Position numbers and translations under genes: made by a program
Notes under the pieces: model-generated
What the model was told of the DNA's origin: nothing
What the model saw: the letters and a program-made list of their open reading frames with translations, nothing else
Database searches by the model: none
NCBI RefSeq assembly: GCF_007923355.1
Contig: NZ_VOGO01000002.1
Location: 310,001 to 374,000 of the forward strand
Length of the DNA stretch: 64,000 bases
From: Falsiphaeobacter marinintestinus
GTDB lineage: Bacteria > Pseudomonadota > Alphaproteobacteria > Rhodobacterales > Rhodobacteraceae
Direction: 5' to 3'
Shown: positions 54,739 through 61,883 of the stretch, in pieces
Numbering within the stretch: position 1 is the stretch's first letter
Layout: each line of letters begins with the position of its first letter

Positions 54739-55218
54739 ATGAGCCAATCAGCCCGAAAACCACGTATCGACGGCCTGCGAGGTCAAATCATCTCCGCGCA
54801 AACCGGTGACACCACTGGAGCCGAGTTTCCGGATGTCGAAGGGGTCGAGTTGCTGAATGAAAGTGGAATGGCGGCCACGCTTCGCGTCTATCGCTCTCAG
54901 CCGAGCCGCTGGACCGATGCCGACCTTCATTTGCTTGTGCAATTGGGTCTGACCAGTCAGGAACTGCACCGCCTGCGTAAGCGTGCAGCCCGAGAACCCA
55001 GCTTCACGAAAAACCGGTTTGGCGACCTGACCCGCCACCCGATTCACCAAGCGGTGCGCGAACAACTGGATCAGCTGGCACGCTTACAACGCGACTTAGG
55101 ATGCAGATCAAAAGACGAAAACCCGGTTCCGGCCAAGGCCCGTGCCAAATCGGCAACCGGTTCCAGCGCCCCCCGTGGAAGCACCCCGCTGTCGATGCTG
55201 CGCAACGGTGACCTTTGA
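54739..55218 (+). CDS. Possible small terminase-like protein (P27 type)
   Basis: A 159-residue protein. The helical middle (SRWTDADLHLLVQLGLTSQELHRLRKRAAR) and an NRFGDLTRHPIHQAVREQLDQLARLQRDLG segment echo the P27 small-terminase pattern (Asn/Gly, then NP-like stretch, then two helices and a Leu-Gly end). Start 54739 has CAGGAG upstream; the open frame begins at 54646. No large terminase is present, so if this is TerS it would redirect a helper phage's packaging motor, as in PICIs. Tentative. Confidence 0.45.
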   Translation: MSQSARKPRIDGLRGQIISAQTGDTTGAEFPDVEGVELLNESGMAATLRVYRSQPSRWTDADLHLLVQLGLTSQELHRLRKRAAREPSFTKNRFGDLTRHPIHQAVREQLDQLARLQRDLGCRSKDENPVPAKARAKSATGSSAPRGSTPLSMLRNGDL

Positions 55219-55565
55219 TGCCGCGCTATTTGGTCCGGGATACTTCCGACCTGTTCATTCAGGATTTCGAGATCCTCGCCGCACTCGGCTGTGAGACTCT
55301 GGATCTGCCAGACCCTGCCGTTTACCCGATCTCAGCGCGATGGTTGGCGCATACGATCCGCCGGGTCTGTCGCGAAACCTTTTCCGACGAAAGAATGTTC
55401 AAAGTCACTGTTTCTGGCGGGATCGGCAGCCTTGAAACCTCGCGCTGGCTGGAACAGGCCGAGCACGGAAACGGCGCATGGTACCGCGCCCAAAAAGCTG
55501 CAGGCTTGCCAACCGACTTCGAAGCCCTGACCGGGGCAGCCCGACAAGAGGTCGCCGATGCATAA
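55218..55565 (+). CDS. Unknown protein of the element
   Basis: A 115-residue protein whose ATG overlaps the preceding stop (TGATG). It is mixed alpha/beta with one Cys-rich spot (RRVCRETF). No family recognised. It belongs to the same transcript as the TerS-like gene and overlaps the next by eight bases. Confidence 0.6.
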   Translation: MPRYLVRDTSDLFIQDFEILAALGCETLDLPDPAVYPISARWLAHTIRRVCRETFSDERMFKVTVSGGIGSLETSRWLEQAEHGNGAWYRAQKAAGLPTDFEALTGAARQEVADA

Positions 55566-55851
55566 CGCTGATCCGGATCTGTTGCGCAGCCTGATGATCG
55601 ACGACGCCAAAACCTGTAATCAACGCATGCGCAGAGTGATGACCGACAACACCGTCGCAAAAGCGCGCCCGGCAACTTCTCAAGCAGCTGCCCGCACCGC
55701 GATCCGATCAAAAGTCGCATGCGAAAGTTGTGGACGCCTGATCGCCCGCGATCAGACTCACAAACACGGATCAGCGACTTTCTGCGGGTCCGAATCCTGC
55801 CGTACAAAACTGGTACGCTGGGCCAAATACCGCCGGGCTGCCACCCCCTGA
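55558..55851 (+). CDS. Small zinc-binding protein of the element
   Basis: A 97-residue basic protein with a C-terminal treble-clef-like pattern CESCG (about residues 55-59) and FCGSESC near residue 78. Could bind nucleic acid. Starts within the previous gene. Not matched to a named family. Confidence 0.55.
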   Translation: MHNADPDLLRSLMIDDAKTCNQRMRRVMTDNTVAKARPATSQAAARTAIRSKVACESCGRLIARDQTHKHGSATFCGSESCRTKLVRWAKYRRAATP

Positions 55852-55943
55852 TAAAACCCAGAATTCGCATCTTTGCAGATAAGGCTTTGCAGATTAGCAG
55901 ATCTGACGCATAATCGCGCCACCTGAGTAGAGGACGCGCGAAA

Positions 55944-56498
55944 ATGACTGCCCGAGATGCACCCACAAAAGCCCGCCGAGTCGTCAAACGCGCGCCGTTT
56001 ATCCGCAAAGAAATCCACCGAATTTCAAAAGCTGAAGAGGCCGCCACACCCGGCGCAACTGCCGAGCGTGAAAGGATCACGGCATCCTTCGCCCGAGACC
56101 TCCGAACCGCCGAAAACGCCATTGCCGAAGCCCGCGCTGTCGCTGCCGACTTCGACCGGGCGCACATCATCTTGCGCACCAAAGCAGCCGACCTGAAACC
56201 CGCTGGCCCGGTCAGTCGCTTGGCCGCTGTACTGGTCGAAATGGGCGAAAGCGCCCCTTCGACCATAGAACTGGCTTCGACCGCCTCAGCCCGCGCTGAG
56301 AGCGCCTCTGAGCAAGCGCAGACCCGCCTCGACGATGCAGAACCCGAACTGCGAAGCGTTGCGCTCCAATGCCAACTCGCGGCCATGCTGCCGGGCGTCA
56401 AATACAATCGTGATCATCCCACAATCCGCGCCGTGAAAAACGCCATGCACGATGCAAGCGCCATCGCAGCTGCACGCCGAAAAGGAAGCGCCCCATGA
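55944..56498 (+). CDS. Coiled-coil protein of the element
   Basis: A 184-residue, Ala/Glu/Arg-rich protein with long predicted helices (residues 30-75 and 110-165), no hydrophobic core segment and no known motif. Position just ahead of the capsid gene makes a scaffolding or head-assembly role possible, but this is inference. Its stop overlaps the next start by four bases. Confidence 0.55.
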   Translation: MTARDAPTKARRVVKRAPFIRKEIHRISKAEEAATPGATAERERITASFARDLRTAENAIAEARAVAADFDRAHIILRTKAADLKPAGPVSRLAAVLVEMGESAPSTIELASTASARAESASEQAQTRLDDAEPELRSVALQCQLAAMLPGVKYNRDHPTIRAVKNAMHDASAIAAARRKGSAP

Positions 56499-56806
56499 GT
56501 CAAAACCCGTTTGCACCCGCCGCGCCTGCAGCGAAGGCAATGACCCGAACCGAGGTCAAGAAGTTGCTCGATGCAGAACGCCAAACCACCCGAGAATCCA
56601 CTGCCCGCGTGATCGCCCAACTCGTCGGCGAGCAGAAACGCCGGATCGACGCACTCGAAACCCGCTTGGCGGCCAAAACCGCCGAAGCCGACGCCGCGAT
56701 CCGACAAGCCGCTGATGCCTACCTCGGTGACGCCGACGCCCCCATCGGCGACATGGACGAATTGAACCGCCGTGCCGCTGCACAAAAGAAGGCATTGGGC
56801 AAATGA
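56495..56806 (+). CDS. Coiled-coil protein of the element
   Basis: A 103-residue helical protein (residues 20-75 are Lys/Glu/Arg/Ala heptads with an [16 protein letters not shown] run). Coupled by four-base overlaps to both neighbours. Unknown function; a scaffold or connector role next to the capsid gene is possible. Confidence 0.55.
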   Translation: MSQNPFAPAAPAAKAMTRTEVKKLLDAERQTTRESTARVIAQLVGEQKRRIDALETRLAAKTAEADAAIRQAADAYLGDADAPIGDMDELNRRAAAQKKALGK

Positions 56807-57042
56807 GCGGCGCTGTCACAGGCGACCGCCTGCGTCGTGAGCTGCCGATCAAGATCCGTCGTACCCGCGCCCGGTTAAGGGCTGAGGGCGTCTCCGAAGG
56901 TCTGACAGTAGCCGAGGCCGGACGCCAATCTGAAAAGGCGCACAGGAGCGTCTATCGCACATGGCTGCGGGCCTTTTCCGAAGAACATCCGAGGCTGGCA
57001 TCGACCGCCCGGTCAATCCTCAAACTCGAAGGAGTTATCTGA
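56803..57042 (+). CDS. Small basic protein of the element
   Basis: A 79-residue Arg-rich protein (IRRTRARLRAEG, then a helical stretch). Overlaps its neighbours, ending at the base where the capsid gene starts. Unknown function. Confidence 0.5.
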   Translation: MSGAVTGDRLRRELPIKIRRTRARLRAEGVSEGLTVAEAGRQSEKAHRSVYRTWLRAFSEEHPRLASTARSILKLEGVI

Positions 57043-58427
57043 TGCCCAAAGATATCGAACACATCACCGATCCCGCCGTCCGTCGCAAACTGGACGCCGC
57101 CAAAGATCAAGCCAAAGCGGCAAAAGCCTTCGATCAATTCGAGGCCGAATTGGCCGACGCATTCGAAGCCCGGAAACAGGTTCCTACGCTTTTGGCCCGT
57201 GTCGATTCACTCGAAAAGGCTCTGGCCCGACCGGTCAACTTTTCAGCCACATTGAAGACCCCGGCAAAGCCGAAAGGCGATCAGAAACGGCCCGACGTTG
57301 CCGAGTGCCTGATCACGGCAACTGCGGCTGAACTGATGCGCCGGGTTAATCAGACGGCACACGCGGAGACGATCAAGCAACACCACCCCGGCGACGATCA
57401 GGCGTTTCAACGCCGTGTCGTGACCGGAATGTTGAAAGCGGCGACAAACCCAGCAACAACAACTGCCGCAGGTTGGGCTGCTGAATTGGTCATGTCCGAT
57501 GCCGAAAGCTACTGGTCCAAGCTGAGTGCGATCAGTGTCGCGGGTTCCCTTGTCGAGCGTGGTCTGACCCGACCGATCCAATTCGGCGATGCACATTCGC
57601 TGGTCGTGCCACAACGGGCGCACGACAATGACGGTGCCATGCGCCCGGCATGGATTGCCGAAGGCGCATCGATCCCGCATGTGTCAGGCCGTCTGGCGTC
57701 GTCGATGCTGCTGCCTTTCAAGCTGGCCGCGATTTCCAGTTTCAGCGATGAACTGGCCAAGACCAGCGTTCCGAACATCCGAAGCGTGATTGAATCGTTT
57801 ATCTTTGATGACAGCGCCGTGGCGATTGACGAAAAGTTGTTGTCGGCTGACATTGGTATCGCGGGCACATCACCCAGCGGTTTGTACAACGGCAAGACGC
57901 CGCTTTCCGCAGGCGTTCACCCGCTGGAAGACCTGAAAAACCTGATCAGCAAGATGGTTTCATGGCGGGCACGTCGCCCGGTCTTCATCATGGGCGATTT
58001 GACCCTGACCACGTTGAAAATGTGGGTCGAAGACGGGACTTTCCTGTTCCGCGATGAACTGGCCAAAGGCACACTGTTTGGTATCCCAGTGGTCCACAGC
58101 GCCACGGTCGCACCCAACCAGATTGCCATTCTTGATTGTGCTGCGCTCTATCTGGGCTTGCCGGTTCCGCTGGTCGATATCAGCGCTACGGCATCCATCG
58201 TGATGGCCAGCGCATCGGGCACAGCGCCGAAGATGGGCAATCCAGATCATCACGTTTCTGAACCCGACTCGATCCATGAAAGTGACGCCCGGTTTACGAC
58301 ACCCCCGGCTGAAGTCAGGTCGATGTTCCAGACAGCGGGTCAGGCGGTTCGCGTGATTCACAACGGTCTGTCGTGGACGTTGGTTCACCCCGACGCGGTC
58401 GAATACATGAACGTGACGTGGAACTGA
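57042..58427 (+). CDS. HK97-fold major capsid protein
   Basis: A 461-residue phage major capsid protein. Residues 1-65 form a coiled-coil delta/scaffold-like region (KLDAAKDQAKAAKAFDQFEAEL). The core carries the family-typical EGASIPHVSGRLASSMLLPFKLAAISSFSDELAKTS and IDEKLLSADIGIAGTSPSGLYN segments, then the P-domain and C-terminal strands. GGAG precedes the ATG at 57042. The only recognisable head structural gene in the element: no protease, portal or tail genes accompany it. Confidence 0.85.
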   Translation: MPKDIEHITDPAVRRKLDAAKDQAKAAKAFDQFEAELADAFEARKQVPTLLARVDSLEKALARPVNFSATLKTPAKPKGDQKRPDVAECLITATAAELMRRVNQTAHAETIKQHHPGDDQAFQRRVVTGMLKAATNPATTTAAGWAAELVMSDAESYWSKLSAISVAGSLVERGLTRPIQFGDAHSLVVPQRAHDNDGAMRPAWIAEGASIPHVSGRLASSMLLPFKLAAISSFSDELAKTSVPNIRSVIESFIFDDSAVAIDEKLLSADIGIAGTSPSGLYNGKTPLSAGVHPLEDLKNLISKMVSWRARRPVFIMGDLTLTTLKMWVEDGTFLFRDELAKGTLFGIPVVHSATVAPNQIAILDCAALYLGLPVPLVDISATASIVMASASGTAPKMGNPDHHVSEPDSIHESDARFTTPPAEVRSMFQTAGQAVRVIHNGLSWTLVHPDAVEYMNVTWN

Positions 58428-58431
58428 GATC

Positions 58432-58665
58432 ATGAGACAGGTTTCGATCACAGAACATTTCAACGCGCCGAAATCGGTCTATATCGACGGCGCGTTTCAC
58501 CGGGCTGATACCGACAGTCAGATCGGCGCGATCCTGCGTGACGCAGGTGTGTCACCCGACCAGACCGTGCACACGATGGACGCGCGCGGGAAAACCGACA
58601 CGCTCAAAGCTGGTCAGTTTCTGGCCGCAGCACCACCCGTGAAGAAACGAAAGGGGAAGGTATGA
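58432..58665 (+). CDS. Unknown protein after the capsid gene
   Basis: A 77-residue protein with a basic Pro/Lys tail (PPVKKRKGKV). Four bases after the capsid stop. Position suggests a head-decoration, head-completion or connector protein, but no motif supports that. Confidence 0.5.
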   Translation: MRQVSITEHFNAPKSVYIDGAFHRADTDSQIGAILRDAGVSPDQTVHTMDARGKTDTLKAGQFLAAAPPVKKRKGKV

Positions 58666-58850
58666 ACACCGCCGACACCCGCGAAACCTTAGTCGCAAAA
58701 TTGGCTTGGGCAGGCACGCAGCTTGACGCCGGTAGCGAGTCACTGGCTGACCTGCGCGCCCGTCTGGTCACCCTTGAAGCCGAGGGCATGCATGCTGCAG
58801 CCAACGCGCTGCGCAAACAGATCGAAGCGAGGACAACCGATGCCGTTTGA
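58662..58850 (+). CDS. Unknown protein of the element
   Basis: A 62-residue helical protein (LADLRARLVTLEAEGMHAAANALRKQIEA). ATG overlaps the previous stop by four bases. The heptad-like pattern suggests dimerisation. Unknown function. Confidence 0.5.
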   Translation: MNTADTRETLVAKLAWAGTQLDAGSESLADLRARLVTLEAEGMHAAANALRKQIEARTTDAV

Positions 58851-59013
58851 TGGACCAACAACGCCCGAACGAGGCGAACGCCCACAGTACGACCGTGATG
58901 CAGTCGCACTTGCTGCGCAGAACCGACTGGGCCGCCCGCTATCGTGGGCCGAATATGCCAAGATCTGGGACGCGCTGACTGACGCGATGGGGCGTTCTGA
59001 CTTCGCGTCGTGA
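58840..59013 (+). CDS. Unknown small protein of the element
   Basis: A 57-residue protein starting at 58840 within the previous gene's end, with GAGGAC upstream. The sequence (AEYAKIWDALTDAMGRS) is helical. No function known. Last gene of the forward gene block. Confidence 0.45.
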   Translation: MPFDGPTTPERGERPQYDRDAVALAAQNRLGRPLSWAEYAKIWDALTDAMGRSDFAS

Positions 59014-59338
59014 CTAATGAAAACAACCCGGACCGCGATTGCAGTCGCAGGCCCGGGCTTACTCAAGAAGGTCGAAGTGGATGACCACCCAAATCTCTGA
59101 GATGGCCCTTAATGGCCCTTGATGCAAAAGGCGTCTAACGGCAGCTCCCAGCCCGAAGCGGACCCAAGGTCCCAGACGCCGATTGGCGATAGTTGACCTT
59201 CGCTGCACAGGTCACGAACTGATAAGATGCGGACCAAGCCGTCGTTCATTAGAGTGACCGCGACAACCGCAACGTGCGCATTGCTGACCTTGGACCTATT
59301 CACTAATGTCGGCATTTGCTCGAAAAGGATGACAAGAC
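59014..59338. other. Gap between the forward block and the sulfatase gene
   Basis: Holds a hairpin at 59025-59060 and a repeated ATGGCCCTT (59101-59120). A 68-codon minus-strand frame (59109-59315) is possible, with a helical, unremarkable sequence and weak ribosome site; I do not count it as a sure gene. Confidence 0.4.
59025..59060. terminator. Terminator-like hairpin after the forward gene block
   Basis: AACCCGG and CCGGGCTT arms plus inner CGCGA/TCGC pairs form a GC-rich stem with small bulges around a TTGCAG loop, starting 12 bases after the last small gene. It probably ends the forward transcript. Confidence 0.55.
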
Positions 59339-61015
59339 TTACTTGCCCATCAACTCCTGCACCATGGTGAAACCGTCGACAAGAACCTGCGTTTCCGGAC
59401 GAAGGCTCTCAATTCCACCGTAGGGAATGTCGTGTCCCTGATCGCGATCATGGTATTTCTGCTTCCAGCCCAGGTGGCGTTTCATCATCCCGACGAACGG
59501 CCCACCAAACCCAACGCCCAGCGGGATCGTCTTCGCCGTATCAATCCGCTCTTCGCGACTATCTTTGTAAAGGTCGAAGACGGGTGCAGCGATCGGGTTC
59601 GCACCCGGCTCTGGCAGGTGAAACTTGAACTGCTGTTTCACAATCGAGCGCAATGCCGGGCCTTCGTAGATGAAGACATAGTCGCGCCGTCCGTGGCTGT
59701 CGCCGACGAAAATCAGCGGCGATTGATCGACACCATCGATCAGTCGATCGCGCGGAATGTGCTGATCGCTGCCAGCGAGACGGGCAAGCGTTGTGTAGAG
59801 GTCGGTGACGTGGATGATATCCTGAACCCGTGATCCACCCTCGATGGCTGCTGGCCACCTCATGAAGGCATTCACACGCACGCCACCTTCGAGGTGGTCT
59901 GTCTTGCCGCCACGATAGATCCGGTCATTCTGACCGCTATATTCGCGGTACTGCATGAACGGACCGTTGTCGCCCATGACAACAACGATGGTATTCTCCG
60001 CGATCCCCAATTCGTCGATTTTCGCGAGGATTTCACCGATCCAAGTGTCCACCGTAACCAGAGACTCGGCAATCGGCCCCCCGTTCAACGTCTTCGCGCC
60101 ATCTAGGTCGCTCCGTGTCAGCGAAATCGGAAGTTGAGGCCAGTAATTAAGGAAGAACGGCTTTTCGCCCCCGGCAAGCCGATCAAGCTGATCCAGAACG
60201 GCGTCCTTGTAGCCTTCCTCCATGCGCTGATAATGCGCCTGCGTATAGACTTCGCCGGCCTCGAAATTCACCTCTCGCGCCGTGCCACCCTTTTCTCCGA
60301 CGATTCCATAGACCATCGCGTGCGGGTTCAGGCGAAAGGACTTGTCGAGTTCATAGGTGTTCGCGCGGGTCCTTTGAGACAATCCCGTTGAGATCCCTTC
60401 GCGTTCGGCGTCGGCATTCATGATTGCCATCTGACCCTGCTGGTGCACCGGATGCTCGGCATAGTCGAAGCCCTGGTTGAACGCATAGGATTGCTCTATA
60501 TCGCCGAGGTGCCATTTGCCGATATGCACGGTCTCGTAGCCACCCGCGCTCAGGACCTCGGCCAGCGTAACTTCCCATCTATTCAGGCCGTCGCCGGAGA
60601 CCACGGACTTGGCTTCGGTTGTCCCGGTGCGTATGGCATAGCGGCCTGTCATCATGGCGGCTCGTGTGGGCGTACAGGAGGGTTCGGTGTACATCCGCTG
60701 GAAGGACAAGGCCTCCTCCGCGAGGTCTGAGATGTGCGGCGTGCTGTAACCCCGAATGACGTCCAGGTTCGGCATGCCCATCTCGCCGAAGCCGACATCA
60801 TCAAGCAGAATGTAGACGATGTTCGGGGGCGTTCCGCCATTGGTCTCGCGAATTTCCGCAAGGCGGTCATCTATCCGTGCATCTTGCTCCGACCACGTCT
60901 GACCGTGTTGTTCCAGCAGAATATAGTGCTCTGCGTCGTGGATGATCGGGTCTTCCTGTGCTGACACCAAAGTTGGAAGTGCAAGAAGTATACTGGCTGC
61001 CAATTGCTGTCGCAT
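59339..61015 (-). CDS. Exported sulfatase (arylsulfatase family)
   Basis: A 558-residue sulfatase. Signal peptide at residues 1-19 (hydrophobic ASILLALPTLVSA, cleavage before Gln), so periplasmic or extracellular. Asp72-Asp73 (LLDDVGFG) are metal ligands. The formylglycine motif Cys114-x-Pro-x-Arg (CTPTRAAMMTGR) and the HIGKWHLGD segment are intact. It hydrolyses sulfate esters, in a marine setting likely of algal polysaccharides or aromatic sulfates (inference). GAGGGAA precedes the ATG. Needs a formylglycine-generating enzyme, which is not in the window. Cargo-gene position near the right end of the element. Confidence 0.9.
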   Translation of the reverse strand: MRQQLAASILLALPTLVSAQEDPIIHDAEHYILLEQHGQTWSEQDARIDDRLAEIRETNGGTPPNIVYILLDDVGFGEMGMPNLDVIRGYSTPHISDLAEEALSFQRMYTEPSCTPTRAAMMTGRYAIRTGTTEAKSVVSGDGLNRWEVTLAEVLSAGGYETVHIGKWHLGDIEQSYAFNQGFDYAEHPVHQQGQMAIMNADAEREGISTGLSQRTRANTYELDKSFRLNPHAMVYGIVGEKGGTAREVNFEAGEVYTQAHYQRMEEGYKDAVLDQLDRLAGGEKPFFLNYWPQLPISLTRSDLDGAKTLNGGPIAESLVTVDTWIGEILAKIDELGIAENTIVVVMGDNGPFMQYREYSGQNDRIYRGGKTDHLEGGVRVNAFMRWPAAIEGGSRVQDIIHVTDLYTTLARLAGSDQHIPRDRLIDGVDQSPLIFVGDSHGRRDYVFIYEGPALRSIVKQQFKFHLPEPGANPIAAPVFDLYKDSREERIDTAKTIPLGVGFGGPFVGMMKRHLGWKQKYHDRDQGHDIPYGGIESLRPETQVLVDGFTMVQELMGK

Positions 61016-61322
61016 CGCGTGTTCCCTCGCCCCTAGAAAATCCAGATCACAATGGGATCAATTCATCGGGAACACAATAGTCACGGGTGCCACGCGGATT
61101 AGCGCAGATTCGCAAGTTCACATTTCGGGGGAAGCCATCCACATTCCGGACATCCGACCGATTGCGTCAGATGTCAGCAAGGTCGGCAAACTACCAGTTC
61201 GTGCTGCTCGCAGTAACTGGCACTTTGGGCTCATTGCCAACTTTCGCCGCACTCCACACGAAAGGCCGTTGTCGGGGAATAGGCGATACTTTGCAAAGGT
61301 CACTAACTGCGCATAGCTGCCG
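61016..61322. other. Non-coding stretch upstream of the sulfatase gene
   Basis: About 307 bases with no gene I can support. It must hold the promoter of the sulfatase gene. A 151-codon minus-strand frame at 61118-61573 is rejected for its composition. Confidence 0.45.
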
Positions 61323-61508
61323 TTGGTGGTCCTCGCAGCGAACGACTGCAACCCGCCCATCTTTCCGAATGCTGCGCCAGAGCCACATGTGATCCGGATC
61401 GTGATCGACACGCCGCCACCGCAGCCCACAAGCCCTGTGGCGAGCGTCCTGCTGGCACTGGTATGCGGTGTGGTGTCGTTTGCGGTCGTGACTGCAGCGC
61501 TCGGCTGA
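61323..61508 (+). CDS. Possible small membrane protein
   Basis: A 61-residue frame with a Pro-rich stretch (DTPPPQPTSP) followed by one hydrophobic segment (PVASVLLALVCGVVSFAVVTAALG). It has a TTG/GTG start and no clear ribosome site, but a strong terminator follows directly (61518-61545), which makes a real gene plausible. Low confidence. Confidence 0.35.
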   Translation: MVVLAANDCNPPIFPNAAPEPHVIRIVIDTPPPQPTSPVASVLLALVCGVVSFAVVTAALG

Positions 61509-61517
61509 TTGAAAAGG

Positions 61518-61545
61518 CCGGGTCCTGTTCGGAGGCAGGACCCGG
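61518..61545 (+). terminator. Terminator hairpin near the right end of the element
   Basis: A perfect 10-bp stem (CCGGGTCCTG / CAGGACCCGG) with an eight-base loop, preceded by an A-rich tract. Confidence 0.6.
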
Positions 61546-61639
61546 TCTGTGCCGTCTTCGTGCTGGACTGCACGTCAGCAGATCGGGCGCGCGCTCCTCA
61601 CTGCTCAACTGTAAAGCGCGCCCTGTGATTCTATTTTCC

Positions 61640-61659
61640 TGCAAGCAGAACTGCAAGTA
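61640..61659 (+). repeat. Arm-type repeats near attR (TGCAAG x2)
   Basis: TGCAAGCA (61640-61647) and TGCAAGTA (61652-61659), 12 bases apart, share their core with the three copies near attL. They end 31 bases before the attR core. Confidence 0.5.
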
Positions 61660-61690
61660 GTACAAAAAAACACCTTATAAATATGACGTG

Positions 61691-61710
61691 TCTGTCCGGT
61701 CAGCAATGGG
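61691..61710 (+). repeat. attR core (20-bp direct repeat)
   Basis: Identical to 47255-47274 (TCTGTCCGGTCAGCAATGGG). The host frame resumes at 61711. Confidence 0.92.
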
Positions 61711-61869
61711 GTGGAGGTTGGAGCGGGCTGTGAAACCACGCTCAAAGGTCTGCGGCATCTGTCGCCTGCCACGACCGTGATCGGAGAGCAGGTCTTTGCG
61801 ATGCCATTATATGATGCCGGGCAGCTGCAGCAAATCCTGCGCGGGGCAGGAACCCCGCCGGCCAACTGA
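61711..61869 (+). pseudogene. Displaced 3' end of the interrupted FAD/NAD(P)-binding gene
   Basis: 52 codons and a TGA that continue, in frame, the reading frame ended at 47274 (VEVGAGCETTLKGLRHLSP... then a helical QQILRGAG end). No start or ribosome site, so it is not expressed on its own. Joining it across the repeat would give a 478-residue protein, normal for this family. Lies 14 bases before the convergent TRAP gene. Confidence 0.85.
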
Positions 61870-61883
61870 CCGGCGGGGCATCG

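Larger units (their letters stand above)
47255..61710 (+). mobile_element. Integrated phage-satellite-like element (14.4 kb)
   Basis: Bounded by perfect 20-base direct repeats (47255-47274 and 61691-61710) and beginning with a tyrosine integrase. Contents in order: integrase, unknown, AlpA-like regulator, DUF3102-like protein, primase-helicase, lipoprotein (minus), small zinc protein, TerS-like protein, four small unknowns, HK97-type major capsid protein, three small unknowns, exported sulfatase (minus). I see no portal, large terminase, maturation protease, tail or lysis genes. int-alpA-primase order is that of Gram-negative phage-inducible islands; a degenerate prophage is the main alternative. 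Confidence 0.85.

Noticed and set aside
59109-59315. A 68-codon minus-strand frame between the element's last small gene and the sulfatase
   Set aside because: Weak ribosome site and no recognisable features; left uncounted.
61118-61573. A 151-codon minus-strand frame near attR
   Set aside because: Composition is unlike a protein, it overlaps the terminator and has no ribosome site.
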